Assembly: GCA_027946365.1 (NCBI GenBank)
Contig: JAPEUQ010000008.1
Span: forward strand, 868,001-932,000
Direction: 5' to 3'
From: Kalmusia sp. IMI 367209
Lineage: Eukaryota; Ascomycota; Dothideomycetes; Pleosporales; Didymosphaeriaceae
Length of the DNA stretch: 64,000 nt
Positions within the stretch are counted from its first letter, which is position 1, and each line of letters opens with the position of its first letter. The position numbers and the translations under genes were made by a program. Shown one piece after another: positions 1 through 11,982 of this stretch. The notes beneath the pieces were generated by a model. It searched no databases, had not been told where the DNA came from, and saw only the letters and a list, made by a program, of their open reading frames with translations.

Positions 1-656
1 TGCACCATCCCGCTCCTCAAAATCACGCTGAGCCGCACCCCGGGGCAGCCTCCTCTGCCGTTGCGTCCCACCTGCTGTCTCACCACACCCAAGTCACAGC
101 CGTCCACTCTCTGCGCCCCAACCTGCAGCCAGTCTCTGTGTGCATCTGTGTGTGTGTGTCTGCACTCAAATACGCTCCCGATCGCACGCCCGCGCCTCCC
201 TGCACCCCATCCCGACCGTCTGTGACCCGTCGTATATAGGTGTGCAACACACCCCAAACGCCCCCCTCGATCGACCGTCGACCGCCTGCATCTTCTGCCC
301 GACTGCCAGCAAACGCTCGCTTCTGCCGTGCCGCCCTTCGAGAAGACGCACCAGAAATCAGGCAAACACAAGCATCCTGTGCGAGTCCGGATTACGCCTA
401 GCCGCAGCTCGCGAACGCCCACGACAGCGACTCCCTCCCCGTTGCACTCCAGTACCGCCTGTGCCCTCGATGACCCTGTCGCTGCGATAACCTCCGTCCA
501 CGCCATCGCCTTGCCACTGGGTTCTGTCGAACCTTGTGCTACCCACCCGTCAAGCTGGCGCAACAATTTCGCCCTCAGTGCTGTTCCTGCGAAAGCCTTG
601 ACAGAGAGGGTAGAAATAGCGCCCGTCGGGTGTACAAACAACTGCGGAGAAGCATT
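1..656 (+). promoter_or_regulatory. Upstream region of the RGS gene
   Basis: This stretch precedes the RGS start codon and holds no open frame with convincing protein character. It is C-rich and contains a short TG/GT run near 140-160. The open frames over it are low-complexity and overlap in several frames. I read it as promoter and long 5' UTR; no specific site is assigned. Confidence 0.4.
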
Positions 657-1878
657 ATGACCTCGCGGAAGGCCGGAGCCCCATTATCAATACGGACCTC
701 GTCCTCCACCGCCTCGTCGCCCACCTCGTCGACGGCTGAGCCTGACGACGAAGACGTCAAGATGTCCATGACCGATTACCACCCACCATCGCGGCCGCTG
801 ACCGTATCAATACCACGCAGCATCACCTCCGCCTGCAACCGGAGACCCAACCTCTCAGAGATCCTCGCCAACACCGCACCGCCGCCCTACACACTCAGCT
901 CCTTCATGGCTTTCCTGTCACAAAATCACTGCTTGGAGAACCTCGAATTCACAATGGACGCCTCCCGATACCGAAAACACTTCTCAAAGATGGTCAACCG
1001 CCACCCTGGCACGCCCATCTCACCTCTTTCTGACGAATGTGCCTACGTGTTGATGCTATGGAGACGATTGATAGATGCCTACATTCGCGAGTCCGGCCCT
1101 CGAGAGGTTAGTCTTCCCCCTTCCAAACATCGACCTCGGATGCCCTTGATTCTAATATGAACAGGTCAACCTGCCTGCTGATGTGCGCGATACGCTGCTC
1201 AATCTCTCCGACTCTTACGTGCCGCCTCATCCATCAGCGCTGGATGAGGCCGTCGCGAAGATCTACGAGCTCATGGAAGAGAGTGTCTTGGTCTCATTTT
1301 TGAACTCGGCATCACCCATGAGTGCCTACCCATCGACAGTCAGCCACGACGGTCACGACTCCAGCGTGACCCGTTCCTCCACTCGTAGCTACGACGAACG
1401 CACCCTCTACCACCCCCGCACGCAAGCGAACCCTGTTCACCAACGTGCTTCTGCACCATCTTCGCTCACCTCCAACTTCATGCATGCACGCCCCTTCTCA
1501 CACTCTCGCTTTCACTCGCAACCAGCCACATCAGCCTCGCCTTCCTCTCGCGCTCCGCTCAGCTATGCTAGTGGGAGCGACGCGTTGACGGACGATTCCA
1601 GTAGTGGAAGTCCCTCTGGGATGAGCGACCCCCTGACCCCACCAGGAACGCCGCCGATGAGCGACTACCCGATGACGGATTTCCAGCAAGCATACTACGA
1701 AAACGGATCAAACAGCGGTACCCCTAGTCCCAGGGCCAGCCGTGGCGAGCACACCGGTCTGGCCAACGCGACACGGGACAGCTGGAAGCGAGTGAGCAGC
1801 AAATTATGGCCAAAAAAGAGAAGCGGCGGCCAGCTGAGAGAGGAAGAGCAGGGAGTAGTCGAAGGAGGGCTATTCTAA
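657..1878 (+). CDS. RGS-domain protein (regulator of G-protein signalling, RgsA-like)
   Basis: The model has two exons, 657-1106 and 1165-1878, with a 58-nt phase-0 intron (GTTAGT...ACAG) and gives 387 residues. An RGS-type region lies at about residues 70-230. It starts with NLSEILANTAPPPYTLSSF and continues with helices containing LENLEFTMDASRYRKHF and AVAKIYELMEESVLVSFLNS. The C-terminal half is Ser/Pro-rich and probably disordered, ending in a basic tryptophan-containing stretch around SKLWPKKRSGG. RGS proteins speed GTP hydrolysis by G-alpha subunits at the plasma membrane, so this gene should tune heterotrimeric G-protein signalling. The start at 657 is the ATG nearest the conserved part; the frame is open further upstream, but that part looks non-coding. 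The assignment to the RgsA group (RGS near the N terminus, disordered tail) is by architecture and memory, not by alignment. Confidence 0.85.
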
Positions 1879-2773
1879 TTCGATTCGACTATTTTGCATC
1901 CTGGATTTTCTTCTCCATTACGATCCACGCTGGGACTGGATCGACGCAAAACGATTACGACGGTGCGATATCAGAGCGACTTGCATCTTGCATTGGGCTG
2001 CATACCCCGGCGTCACATTTTTCACGCAAGGCGAACTGGCGATTTATATACCACATACATTGGCGTGGTTTCTGGGATTTTTTACTCGGCATCATCTTCA
2101 CTTCGACACCGGCGTTTTTATCAACTGTTGCAACATAACTTCTGGGTCGGCGGTCATCATTGCTTAAAGGATTACTCCCAACACACCTGTATCGGCACGG
2201 GTTTGGGTGCGGCGTTCTGCTTTCCAGCCGGGGGAGGCTGCCATATTTCTATCGCTGATATCATAACGACGTGGATACTTGGGCTGGGCGGTTTATTGTC
2301 TTATCACACTGTACATTTTTTGGGAGATTAATCTTCTTGTGAGGCCGCTGCTTCCGAAGAAAAGGGACAGCGGACCTGATAGATCTGGATAGCGTCTGCG
2401 CTGCTCTGCTGCTGAGCGAGCAATAGAAGTTGTTCTGGTCGGTCACTTTACTCCCTACTCTGCTTGCAACTATGCGTGCGCGTCTTTTTGCCGTGAAGTG
2501 ACATGCGTGCAGCAGGCCTCAGACGTGAGCATGCCCATGGTCTACAAGTCCGACAGGTATGCCTCCCAGCGCACTCTCGCAAACAGATAAGCTCCCGACA
2601 AGGCGGACGCGAGAAGGAGCGCGTCCAGCGGTGAGCAAAAAAAGGACGTATCTGACCGACCTGTCGTCTGGCTCCGCTCGCTCACAAGATCCTTCCATCG
2701 TTCTAGAAGCCTGCATCTACAATACAACACAGTGCTCCACTCCCAACACCCGTCACGTCACCTCATGCACATG

Positions 2774-2798
2774 CATACATACATACGTACGTACGTAC
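2774..2798. repeat. (CATA)n/(CGTA)n microsatellite
   Basis: A compound tetranucleotide run of CATA units followed by CGTA units. It lies inside the gene-poor gap and no coding role is visible. Confidence 0.8.
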
Positions 2799-2940
2799 CC
2801 ACCCACACAAACCAAGCCTTTCAGCCTCATCCAACTGTCCCACGGAAGCAAGCGCACCGCATTGACCCCAGGTGTGTGCGCGGGCGTGCGCGCGCGCGGG
2901 TCCCTTCCCAAATCCTCCTTCATAGCGTCTCCAGCCAGTA

Positions 2941-2963
2941 TGCTGCTGCTGCTGCTGCTACTG
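2941..2963. repeat. (TGC)n trinucleotide repeat
   Basis: Five TGC units, then an interrupted TAC-TGC-TG, followed directly by a G homopolymer. It is not in a supported reading frame. Confidence 0.8.
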
Positions 2964-3130
2964 CTGGGGGGGTTAGACCGCGAAGGATGGGGCGGGCGCG
3001 TGAGGTGTTGGTGGCGCTGGGTAGACACGAGACGGGGTCCCGGGTTTGTGGAGAGGTAAAGGAGGGTGAGGGAATAGGGTGTCGGTGCTTGGCGGGGCGG
3101 ACGGGAGGGGACGGACGGCGCGATTCGTTT

Positions 3131-3153
3131 GTCGTCGTCGTCGTCGTCGTCGT
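3131..3153. repeat. (GTC)n trinucleotide repeat
   Basis: Seven perfect GTC units plus a partial one. On the minus strand the run would encode poly-Asp or poly-Thr in weak open frames, but I find no supported gene around it. Confidence 0.85.
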
Positions 3154-6100
3154 GTATGGCAAAGGGGGAATGGGGTGAGGATGAGGTGAGGTCGGATATT
3201 GGGTACATGGCATATGGGAGTGCATTGCGTGGGGGGGTTATGTGTGTGTATGTGTGTGCCGTCGTTGTTGGACGTGTGTATGCCCGTTATTTGGGGGTGC
3301 ATGAGAGGCGTGGTGGGAAAGGTGTTGGGTTGTTTGTTTGTTTGCCTTTACTGGGGGAAGGGTGCAGCGTGGGTGTGAGATCTCGATTTGGGAGGGGGGA
3401 AGGATGCAGTGGGATCTAAGGCGCGCTGGGTCTTTTGGGATCTGTGGGGGAAATATGCGTGGATGCGTGTATTTTCCCCCCGATTCGGAGTCGGGTTGGG
3501 CGTTGGGGACGTGGGTGTTCTATGTTGTCTGTGTGGAGCGCCTAATGGGATGTAGGGCTAGGATCTTTTTTATTTCTCTCCCTACGAGGCTATGTTTGGA
3601 CTCTGGGCTGAGGTTTGTTCTGCTCGCTTATGCCCGTCAATCCGCTCTGTCCACGCTGCAATGCATTGTTTTTTGGACTGCATGTTGAGTCTGGAATGTG
3701 CGCGTGTGGGGTGAGTGGTGTATGGCGCTGCACGTGTGTTTGTGCAAGCCCGCGGTCCTGCCTCTGCTTTCCCGACGGAAAGGGAGAGGAATCGATACTG
3801 TCGTGCAGAAACCGCATACTTGGATCCGTCGCTGCTCGCTCGCTGCTCTCAGCCGTGGAACTCTATTGTCTGTCTAGAGGCGCTCCTAGCTTGGAGCTCG
3901 GGTGCTTGCGAAGGTCGCGACAGGATCAGGGCAGGGCGCGCGCGCCGCGTCTAGCAGCGCCATGGTCGAAGTGCTAGTAGACCTGCGTACGCGTGTGTCG
4001 CGCGAGTTCATAGTTTACAGAGTAGATGATGATTCACGCGGTTGTCCGCCGTTTACTCATTTCAGCCCCAGGATCGCCGCCAGTGCATCCTGCGCGCTCC
4101 AACACTGCCCACGTGGCTGCGCGCGAATCAGGACCTGGGGATGGCGCGCTTGGCCTCGTATTGGACCGTGAAGCTCGCGGATTGTTGCTTGGTGGTCTTG
4201 GGGCCGAGTTTGCTCCGTCGAGACGTGATGAGGCTCTCCGATCTCGGGTGGATTGTGGGAGTGAGGGTTTTTACTCTTCTTGTGATAGCGTTGATGATTG
4301 GAGTGGAAATGCTATGTTGTTTGGACATGGTGCCGGTTTCACGAACACTTTGCACTTGCGCTTCCTGGAGCAGGCCATTGAACACGCGACATGAACTGCC
4401 GTTCACGCTTGGCAGAGCATGTATGCCCCATGTAGTCTAATGCCCCTCAATTATGGGACTTCGTCAAGCGTTGGTCGCAAGTCCAGCTACACACTCCGTG
4501 CTGCAAAGGGACTACGATTCGCTTACGGGAAGTGAGGTCTACAAGCACATGCGGCCAAGACTCTTAAGTGACCCTACCTATGTACCTCATCCAGCATACA
4601 GAGAGCACAGCATAGGCTTCACAGCATAGCAGCAGCTGCACATCACGATAATACGAGACGCACGATAAAGCATGTCTCTGATGGTTCTTCATGCAAAGAC
4701 ACCGTCGGGTCCGCTCGTCACACCGCATGTACCATTCTCGTGAGCACATAGTCCGATCTACACGGAAGTCTGTCACCGGCCCCTCGCACTTCCGTGCCGG
4801 ATTACTCGCGCATACGAGCACGTTAGGCGCACGGGGCACGTGAGACGACACACTCTCTGGCCTCACCTCATCTCCCGTCACGAACGATCATCGTGAACTG
4901 CCTGCCTGGGTAAAAGCGCTCCGCTCGCAGACGCGTGTAAGCGTTCCTGGCGGAGGGGCGGAAAAGAGGTGGAGATTGAGAAGCGCAAACTAGCCTTCCT
5001 GGCCGGGGGCTGAGTCTCGTAGCGCACGTGGGTGGGATGATGATGATCGTGATCGACTGATGATGTGAATGTGTTCGACGAGGGCTTCTGGAAGGATGCC
5101 TAGAAGACAGTAGTGCTGGTTGTGCTTATGCTGTGACGTGATTGTGGTTGTGTCATGGTCGATCGATGGAATGCGGGGCTTCGAGAAAGATTTGTTGTAT
5201 GCGGCATTGTACAGCAACTGCTGATCTGATCGTAGACGTCGAAATGCCCGAGCCTATTGCAAACTGCGCACGTGTCGATCGTTGTTGTGAGGCAATTGAA
5301 ATGTTCCGAGGCGCTGTTCAGGTAAACGTACATACATCTAACAACGCGCTCTTCCATCGCGTCCAAGTCGATTCCCTCCCACATGTACGATTACGACGTC
5401 CATTCTGCCTCCCCATCTACAATATCTCACTCTGCCATCCTGTCCAACGGCTCGCCACCTACACCATGGCTTGCCCGACCCCAGCCCTCACGGCCCCTGC
5501 TTGCCCAATCCCAGCCTTTAGCGCATTGCATCCCCGCCTAGGCCATGGCCGTTCACACTGCAGAGGCCCTCAAAAGCAGCAACGCAAGATCGACAGCACT
5601 CAAGCGGCGGCATTTCCCACGCACTGCGCACTTGGCCTTTCTTGCCCAATGGCCGCGCAGCACAAGTTAAGCACGCAAAAGCACCACCCCCGCGCGACAG
5701 CTTATGGTCGAGCCGAGTGATTAGTCGGCGGTGCTGGGGAACTCAACGTGCATCCCCGAGTTCGCCACTGCGTATAGTAGCGTAGGCACTGCTGGGCGAT
5801 GTGAATTGGAGCTTCGCTTCCCGGGCTGCCCTCGTGCCGCTCGCGGCTGACTAATTCGGACCCGAGTGTGTGTAAAGCCGCCTCAGTAGCACCGCCGGAA
5901 TCGCATATACAGTGTGCGTTCGCACTTGGCTTTTCCGATCTGCGAGGCGATGCTACCAGGTAGACGATGGCCGTTTAATCTGTATGTGTGTAGCACACCC
6001 GGTAGCAGCGGGCGGCTAGCCGCTTCCAGGCCGCAGCCCAATATACAATGCCGAGAAGGTAATATCCGGCACTCTACAAGGGGAAGGTGACGACGTCAGA

Positions 6101-6997
6101 TATCGAACAACGTGGGTTTGCCAGGTTGCGATAAGGGAGGTGGTGATGCGAGCATAGTTGATGCGCCGTGGGTTTGTGAGGGTTGACCGAAGGTGAGGAT
6201 GGATGAGCATGTGAGGTTGTGGCCCGATTGGGGTAAGAGGATGCACTGTGTAGTGGCACAGATCGGAGAACGATACATGTCCGCCGCCACCGATTAACGA
6301 CCGGCAAACGACAAGGCTACAGTATAGATGCGGGCATCGTATCCCGCTGTCCAAACCATCGCGTCAAGAACGTTGCTGGGCGGTGGGGTCCTGCATCCGG
6401 ATCAAGACGCCGCCGAAAGATAGATAACTCAGGACGCACATGATACTGGTCGTTCTTAATATAAGTCTGATAGAATGATGAGATATACATCTCTCTTGGA
6501 GATTATCCGGAAGCGAAACCTCACTTTCCTGGTTCTGAGCCCTCAAGTGCCGAAGCCCACGCGGTCGGTACATCACCGCTGCCCAGTGCACCCAGGCTCA
6601 GCATCTCGGCGCCATAAGTGGTTTCCGTCTATCATGCGCGTTATCCGGCGAGTGTTTAAATTGTGAAGTGGAGATATAGATGAAGACAAGACCGACGTTC
6701 GAACGAACACGAAGTGACTGTGCGTTGCAGGCTGACGACCGATGATGCGGCCGGGGAGAAACCAGAGTCGGTACTATCGTCAGCGGCTCCGACGTCCCTA
6801 TTACCACAGAGGTCTTAAAGCAGCAGACTGTATAATAGCATCGGGTATTGCGAGCTGACTTCTGCACATGGATGGGTGGCTGCTAGGACAGGGCGACGAG
6901 ATTGTCTTGGTCTGCAGAGAGAGATTAGAGAGTAAAAGCATACTTGACAGAACATGCTGCGTTCGACATGTATGAAGATTACCATGTATAATTGGCA

Positions 6998-8248
6998 TTA
7001 TATGAATGTGTTTCCACCGATGGGGCTCACGAACCGCCCTTTCCGCGCTGCCTTCATCTCAGCGTACAATGCTGGATTGATGCCTTTCTTCTTGCACTTC
7101 TTCAACTCGGCCTCTGTCAGCCCGCTTGTGTCGTAATTGCTCGACCTCCAGTCTTTGCTCGATACTGAGGTCTGCGAGGCGCTTCCAGCCGAAGAAGTGG
7201 GGCATGCAAGCTCGGACGGCTTCCCAGAAGAGATCGTCATGGTTGAAGTTGATGAGTTTGTGCGTGAACGCTGGTCAATGGATATCCTTTTCTCTATCTC
7301 AAGGCTTCCCGGTGTGAGTAAGGGCTCCGGTGACTTGGACAATTTCAATTTCAGCATCATCGCCGCCGTTCTCGATCTCTTTGAGTCACTAGCTTGCGTT
7401 GCGGTAGAGCCAGACTGTGTTGAGCTACTCGCTGAAGATCGCGGACGTGAGCGATCAGTCGTCATGGTCGTTTTGGTCGTTTGTGTCGAGCTATAGGTCG
7501 TATCCCTAGCTATCGAATCTTCATATTCTTCTTCATCGTCGTAAAAAGAAAGGAACTGTCGCCTGGGCCTTGCTGTGTCTGTGCTTCCCGACTCGTCGAA
7601 AGAGGAATTCTCCCGTGAATTTTCTCCAACAGCAGACTGTGTTGTCTGGACCGAATCTATCGTCTCGAGGGAGCTCCAACGGCGAAGGGTGTATGGCATA
7701 CGGGTGTTGTTTCGATAAGATAGTGGCCTGGGTGGATTACGGTATGATGCCGTGTTAGTATATCGAGGCTGTGATTGGGATGGGACGTGTTCTTTGAAAG
7801 GATGCGAGTAATTCCGAGTATGCCTTGAGCGACTCCTTCCAAGAGGTTCAGGTTCAGGGTGCGATCGCAAAGGACTCTTGTTGGGAAGTGGAGGTGGGTA
7901 TCTGTTGGGAAGCGGAGCTGGAGTTCTATTTGGGGGTGTAGTTGAGGCGTCATAAGGATATGGAGATATGATCGTTCTCGAAGGAGCTATTGCAAGCTTT
8001 GAAGAAATTGCTGAACGGTCTGGTAGAGACGCCGACTGCCCTGGAGAGGGTGCTGGAGATCTCGAGGACGAGAAACTCGTTGAAGGTGATGCGCCCAAGG
8101 AAGCCGTCCGCAGCCGTCCGATGGGTGGTGGTGCTGCATCTTCGTCTTCTTCTTCGCCATCGTCAAATCCGTCGTCGAGGCGGAAGTCATCAATAGCCTC
8201 ACGCGATGCACGGCCAATTGGTAGCGGGACGCCGCCATCTAGTTCCAT
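6998..8248 (-). CDS. Conserved fungal protein of unknown function, mostly disordered
   Basis: A single open exon of 416 residues. It is dominated by Ser, Thr, Arg and Pro, with an acidic patch near the N terminus (DDGFDDGEEEDEDAA). The exception is the last ~45 residues, which look structured and conserved: LTEAELKKCKKKGINPALY followed by EMKAARKGRFVSPIGGNTFI at the extreme C terminus. Such a disordered protein with a conserved end suggests a short binding module. The N terminus is uncertain: the frame stays open upstream to about 8366 without an ATG, and a CTGCAG acceptor-like site sits just before the chosen ATG, so a 5' exon or 5' UTR intron may exist. I do not recognise a named domain. 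Confidence 0.65.
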   Translation of the reverse strand: MELDGGVPLPIGRASREAIDDFRLDDGFDDGEEEDEDAAPPPIGRLRTASLGASPSTSFSSSRSPAPSPGQSASLPDRSAISSKLAIAPSRTIISPYPYDASTTPPNRTPAPLPNRYPPPLPNKSPLRSHPEPEPLGRSRSRHTRNYSHPFKEHVPSQSQPRYTNTASYRNPPRPLSYRNNTRMPYTLRRWSSLETIDSVQTTQSAVGENSRENSSFDESGSTDTARPRRQFLSFYDDEEEYEDSIARDTTYSSTQTTKTTMTTDRSRPRSSASSSTQSGSTATQASDSKRSRTAAMMLKLKLSKSPEPLLTPGSLEIEKRISIDQRSRTNSSTSTMTISSGKPSELACPTSSAGSASQTSVSSKDWRSSNYDTSGLTEAELKKCKKKGINPALYAEMKAARKGRFVSPIGGNTFI

Positions 8249-9030
8249 TTCGGTCTGCAGTGTCGCAGGCGATATTTTGATCCGAAGAAGGTCTTCGAAG
8301 AGCCAAAACGTGCTGCATAGACGGCGGGGCTGTTGGATGACGTTGGAAGCAGTGTGTCGGCGCCACTACTGCGCGTTTTCCTAGTCTATCTTGTGGTTGA
8401 CATCACTGTAATGGACGTGCCGCCTAGCTCTGGCGCACATGGCTGGCTACGAAAGCATCATGGCATGCGGAGAACAGGCACATCCCATCTCACAGCCCGC
8501 GCTCGTAGCCACTCACAGGAAGAGATGCTTCTTTTTATACGTGATCGAGCAGTTCTCGATAGGCGGAGCCGATCAGCCAGAAGTCTCCGACGGTCTGGTA
8601 CTCGTTCCAGGCGAGGCCGGCGTCGGACTACTGTGCTAGCGAACCGTTTGATGCTTGTCGCAACAGTTCCGCTCACGTGTTCAGGGCCAGCCGTTCACGG
8701 TCGAGCGTTGCTCTCTCCATGGGCACTGGAAGGGCGGGCAAGATGTTACGGCAAGATTTCGCGGCTGCAGAGCGCGGACGTTTTGTGGTAGCTTGGTGGT
8801 TCAGGCTGAAGACAGGCGACACGGCAGAGCTGACAGCGTGGTGTTGCGGTAGGGGTTGGTGTAGCGGGTTCCTGCCTTTTATCTCAAAGTGGCCTAGCGC
8901 AGCTCCCAGCAGCGACGAGGGCTCCTTGCGTGTTCCATCGCTTTGCCGACAGCACCACCAGCATGAGCATGAGTATGCCCCCACCGTCCACCTCGCCCTA
9001 TCGCCGCGAACGCTTCCCGTGCCGCTCGTC
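8249..9030. promoter_or_regulatory. Shared divergent promoter region
   Basis: This interval lies between the start of the minus-strand disordered protein and the + strand Sog2-like gene. It should hold both promoters and 5' UTRs. An open frame continues upstream of the Sog2 start codon, but its translation looks like UTR rather than protein. No specific factor site is assigned. Confidence 0.4.
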
Positions 9031-11982
9031 ATGAGCAACGACGCGCCCACGCCCATCTCCGACGACGAGGTCGTGGCCCTCGCAAAGGCCGCCTTCGAGC
9101 AGTCCCGCGACGACCTCAACCACCGCGCCGCAGAGACGCCCACGGCTGCCCGAGATCTGCAGTCGCAGCAGCCCGGCATCACCATCGACCTCGGCCACAA
9201 GAATATTGCCCGCCTGCCCGACGAAGTAATCGATGTCATCCGCGCAGAGATTGAGAGGTGGGCGCTGAAGCACCATGTCCCGCGCATATCAGGCTAACTT
9301 ATCAGACTTGCTCTCTCGCACAACCTCCTAACCACCCTGCCGTCTCGTCTCATCGAGTGCCAGCGCCTTCGCTATCTCAATGTGCGCTACAATGCCATGC
9401 GCGAGATCCCCGATGCCGTGCGTTATCTACCTCCAGCGACCCTGTAGCAATATACTGATCCTCGCAGATCCTCGAGATGACATCGCTCGAGATTTTGGAC
9501 GTCAGCAGAAACAAGCTCCGAGCCATACCACCCAAAATCGCCAATCTAGCCTCGCTAAAAGTACTGGCTATCGCAAAGAACAGGATAGAGGAACTGCCCG
9601 TGTGCTTGGGGGAAATGAACAGCTTGCAGGTTTTGAAACTCGATGGCAACCAGCTAGTATTCCCTCCGCCAGAGATTTGCACAATCAAAAGCAATGCTCC
9701 ATCACCGGCGAATGAGAACGAGCGGGATGCCCACATTGCGACCCAGGTCAAGAAGTTTATGAGGCAGCATGCTTCCAAAGAGAAGCAGCGCGTGGAGCTG
9801 GACCGGCTGCGGGTCGAATCATCTGGCGACGAAAGGTACAAATCCTCCGCCTATAAAAACGCCTTCGCTAATCTTGAGCAGTTGGACCGAAAGCAACCCC
9901 GAGACCCCACGCCCCTCGAGACGTATCAATGGTGGAAGGTTTCCGGTGAAGCCAAGCATGGGAAACATTGAAGGCTTCCCTGAAAATCGATCTGATTCAC
10001 CTGGTATCGCACCTCCCATACCCACACGATCCCACTATCGCGTTGCATCACAGACAAATGGTCAGGGTCGAAGGCCTCAGATATCACCACTTATTCTAAC
10101 CAATGGGTCCACTGGCTCGAACGAGCGGAATCGAAGCCAGAGTGAGGGCGCTGGCTCGGCCAGCCACCGGCAGAAGCGCATGGGCATCTACACTAAGCAG
10201 ACATCGGAGCTTGGGTCGGTAGACGAGCTGAAACGAACAAGCCACTTCCGGGGCTTTAGTCAGGGCTACGTTGTACCTGGCAATTCCTTGACTAATGGTA
10301 TGTCAGGCCCAGCTACGGCTATCGGCTATGGTGATTCTGGCACCATGCGACCGCTGGCAAATCGTCCCTTATCCGACGTCTACGAGAACAAGCGGGGATC
10401 CCAGGCACCAGACATAGTTGTAGAGGCGTCGAAAAACTTTCTATATGCACTCTCACAGCTGCACGATTGCCTATCCCATATGATGCGCTCGGTCAAAAGA
10501 ACTGCTCGATCCAAGGAGGAAATGCGGCGAAAGGAAGATTTTTACCGTCGATACTCTACCACATACCTGAATGTCCGCGCTCTGAACGAGCTTCTCCACA
10601 GATTCGAGGCGCTGGCCGAAGAGGATGAGGAGGACGCCCAAAAAATTTCCAAATCAGTCTATCAGTATGCATTGAGGTGCCTCGATTCGTTCTTGGCTCT
10701 AAGCCTCTCCGTTGCGGAGAACCGCACCGAGATCACACGATACGCAGATTCTCGTATCGTAAGGACCTTCTTATTTCTACAGCAGGGCAGTCTGATCGAA
10801 ATGCGAAATGCATGTCAGATTCTGGGCGCTGAATTCCGTGATATAGCCTTGTCAACTCGCCAACCGGGTGGCGTCAATAACGTGAACACTCTACGAGCTC
10901 GACCACTCAAGGCGCGGCGATTCCAAACTTCACCACCCCAACGAAACGGATCTTATCAAATGCCGCCCCCGGTCATACTGCACAGCAATGAGAATAGCAG
11001 GACGAATACTCTGACGAGCATCAGTTCTGCAACACCCCGCTCAGGAGAGTCTTTTGCTACATTAGCGACCACTATGACGCGAACGAATACGTTGACAAGC
11101 ACCTATGAAGAGGGAGACGAGGACAATCGGTTTGCGAGGATCTTCGACAAACTCAAAGCCGCATGCGAAAACTGTGATGCTTCTGTACCGCAAATCATAG
11201 ACCGGCTCACGAATACGTACAGACAACTCTCCAAGGAGCTGGATTCTGAGCATCCCAGATTGAAGGTACTAGGCGGCCTGATTGACAAGAGTCATGAAGT
11301 ACAGCATATGTCTCGTCCTCTGTCTGAACGCCTGCGATATATGCAATTTGGCGACCACTATGTTCGAAATCAACCAGAGTTCTGGCAGCAGTGCATGGGC
11401 TTCATTAAGGTATGTTTCGTTCTTTGTTTAACGTGTTTCATTGAAGCATCGGCTGACATGTTTCAGGCTTGGGGTGAATTGGCAACCGCTAGCACTGGAC
11501 AAGGTCGAAACATGGGTCTTTTGAGTCCCGAGGTCAAACAACTGATGAAGCCGCTTCACAAAACAGTCAAGGATGCCAGTCTCGCCATCAACGATTCCCC
11601 TTGGTCGCATCTTACATCGAACAACCCTGGAATTATATCCTCTCTTTCGTCATTTACGTCCAGGACCCAGCCGCCAAAGTATCTCAGCAAGTCGACTATG
11701 AGCGCTGGAAGTGGGCTTTCGCTTCCTGGCCCGATAAACACTTCTATCACCAATCTCACATCGGCGTATTCGCAGCCCTATTCCACGAGTAGTATCGGGT
11801 CCCAAGGCTCTGGAGGGTATGTTACGCCGGTACCAGCAACGCCTCTGAGCGCTGCCTTGGGCGCTGCTGCTCAGGCCACGATCCCGAATACGCCGAATCA
11901 TCCACCGCACCTGTCTACAAGTACCATCAACTTTAACGAGCGTGCCGATAGATTCCTAAGCCAGACTGCCCGGCGAATCTGA
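9031..11982 (+). CDS. SOG2: Sog2-like leucine-rich-repeat protein of the RAM/MOR signalling network
   Basis: Five exons (9031-9257, 9306-9417, 9468-9835, 9882-11409, 11467-11982) give 916 residues with consistent phases. Residues about 50-190 form a leucine-rich-repeat block, with repeats such as LEILDVSRNKLRAIPPKIA and SLKVLAIAKNRIEELPVCLG. A Ser/Pro-rich linker follows. The long C-terminal part is mainly helical, including the DIVVEASKNFLYALSQLHD and DRLTNTYRQLSKELDSEHP stretches, and matches the RAM-pathway family to which yeast Sog2 belongs. In yeast Sog2 acts with the Cbk1 NDR kinase in polarity, cell separation and wall integrity. The first introns interrupt the LRR region. The last intron (11410-11466) is 57 nt, a multiple of three, and has no stop, so its retention would insert 19 residues. 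Confidence 0.85.

Larger units (their letters stand above)
1879..6997. other. 5.1-kb gene-poor gap between convergent genes
   Basis: No open frame here has recognisable protein character, although many short frames exist on both strands. About 2990-3560 is strongly G- and T-rich on the + strand, with runs of G and GTGTGT. Several microsatellites lie at 2.77-3.15 kb. The flanking genes both point inward, so this is not a conventional promoter interval. A long non-coding transcript, an unrecognised spliced gene or a structural region are all possible. Confidence 0.4.

Noticed and set aside
140..660. Several overlapping open frames upstream of the RGS gene
   Set aside because: They overlap in different frames and both strands, are rich in Arg, Pro, Ser and Cys, and match no fold. 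Most likely 5' UTR or promoter.
2559..3419. Multiple frames of 100-170 codons over the repeats
   Set aside because: They are driven by GTC, TGC and CT-rich repeats (poly-Asp, poly-Ser, poly-Thr) and have no conserved content.
4042..4440. 132-codon + strand open frame with hydrophobic stretches
   Set aside because: A competing open frame covers the same DNA, no splice partners are found and the composition is not protein-like.
5142..5720. 192-codon + strand open frame
   Set aside because: Cys-, His- and Pro-rich without any motif; no plausible promoter or conserved end.
8333..8791. 152-codon + strand open frame in the divergent promoter
   Set aside because: It overlaps the probable 5' UTRs of two genes and is Arg-rich low-complexity sequence.
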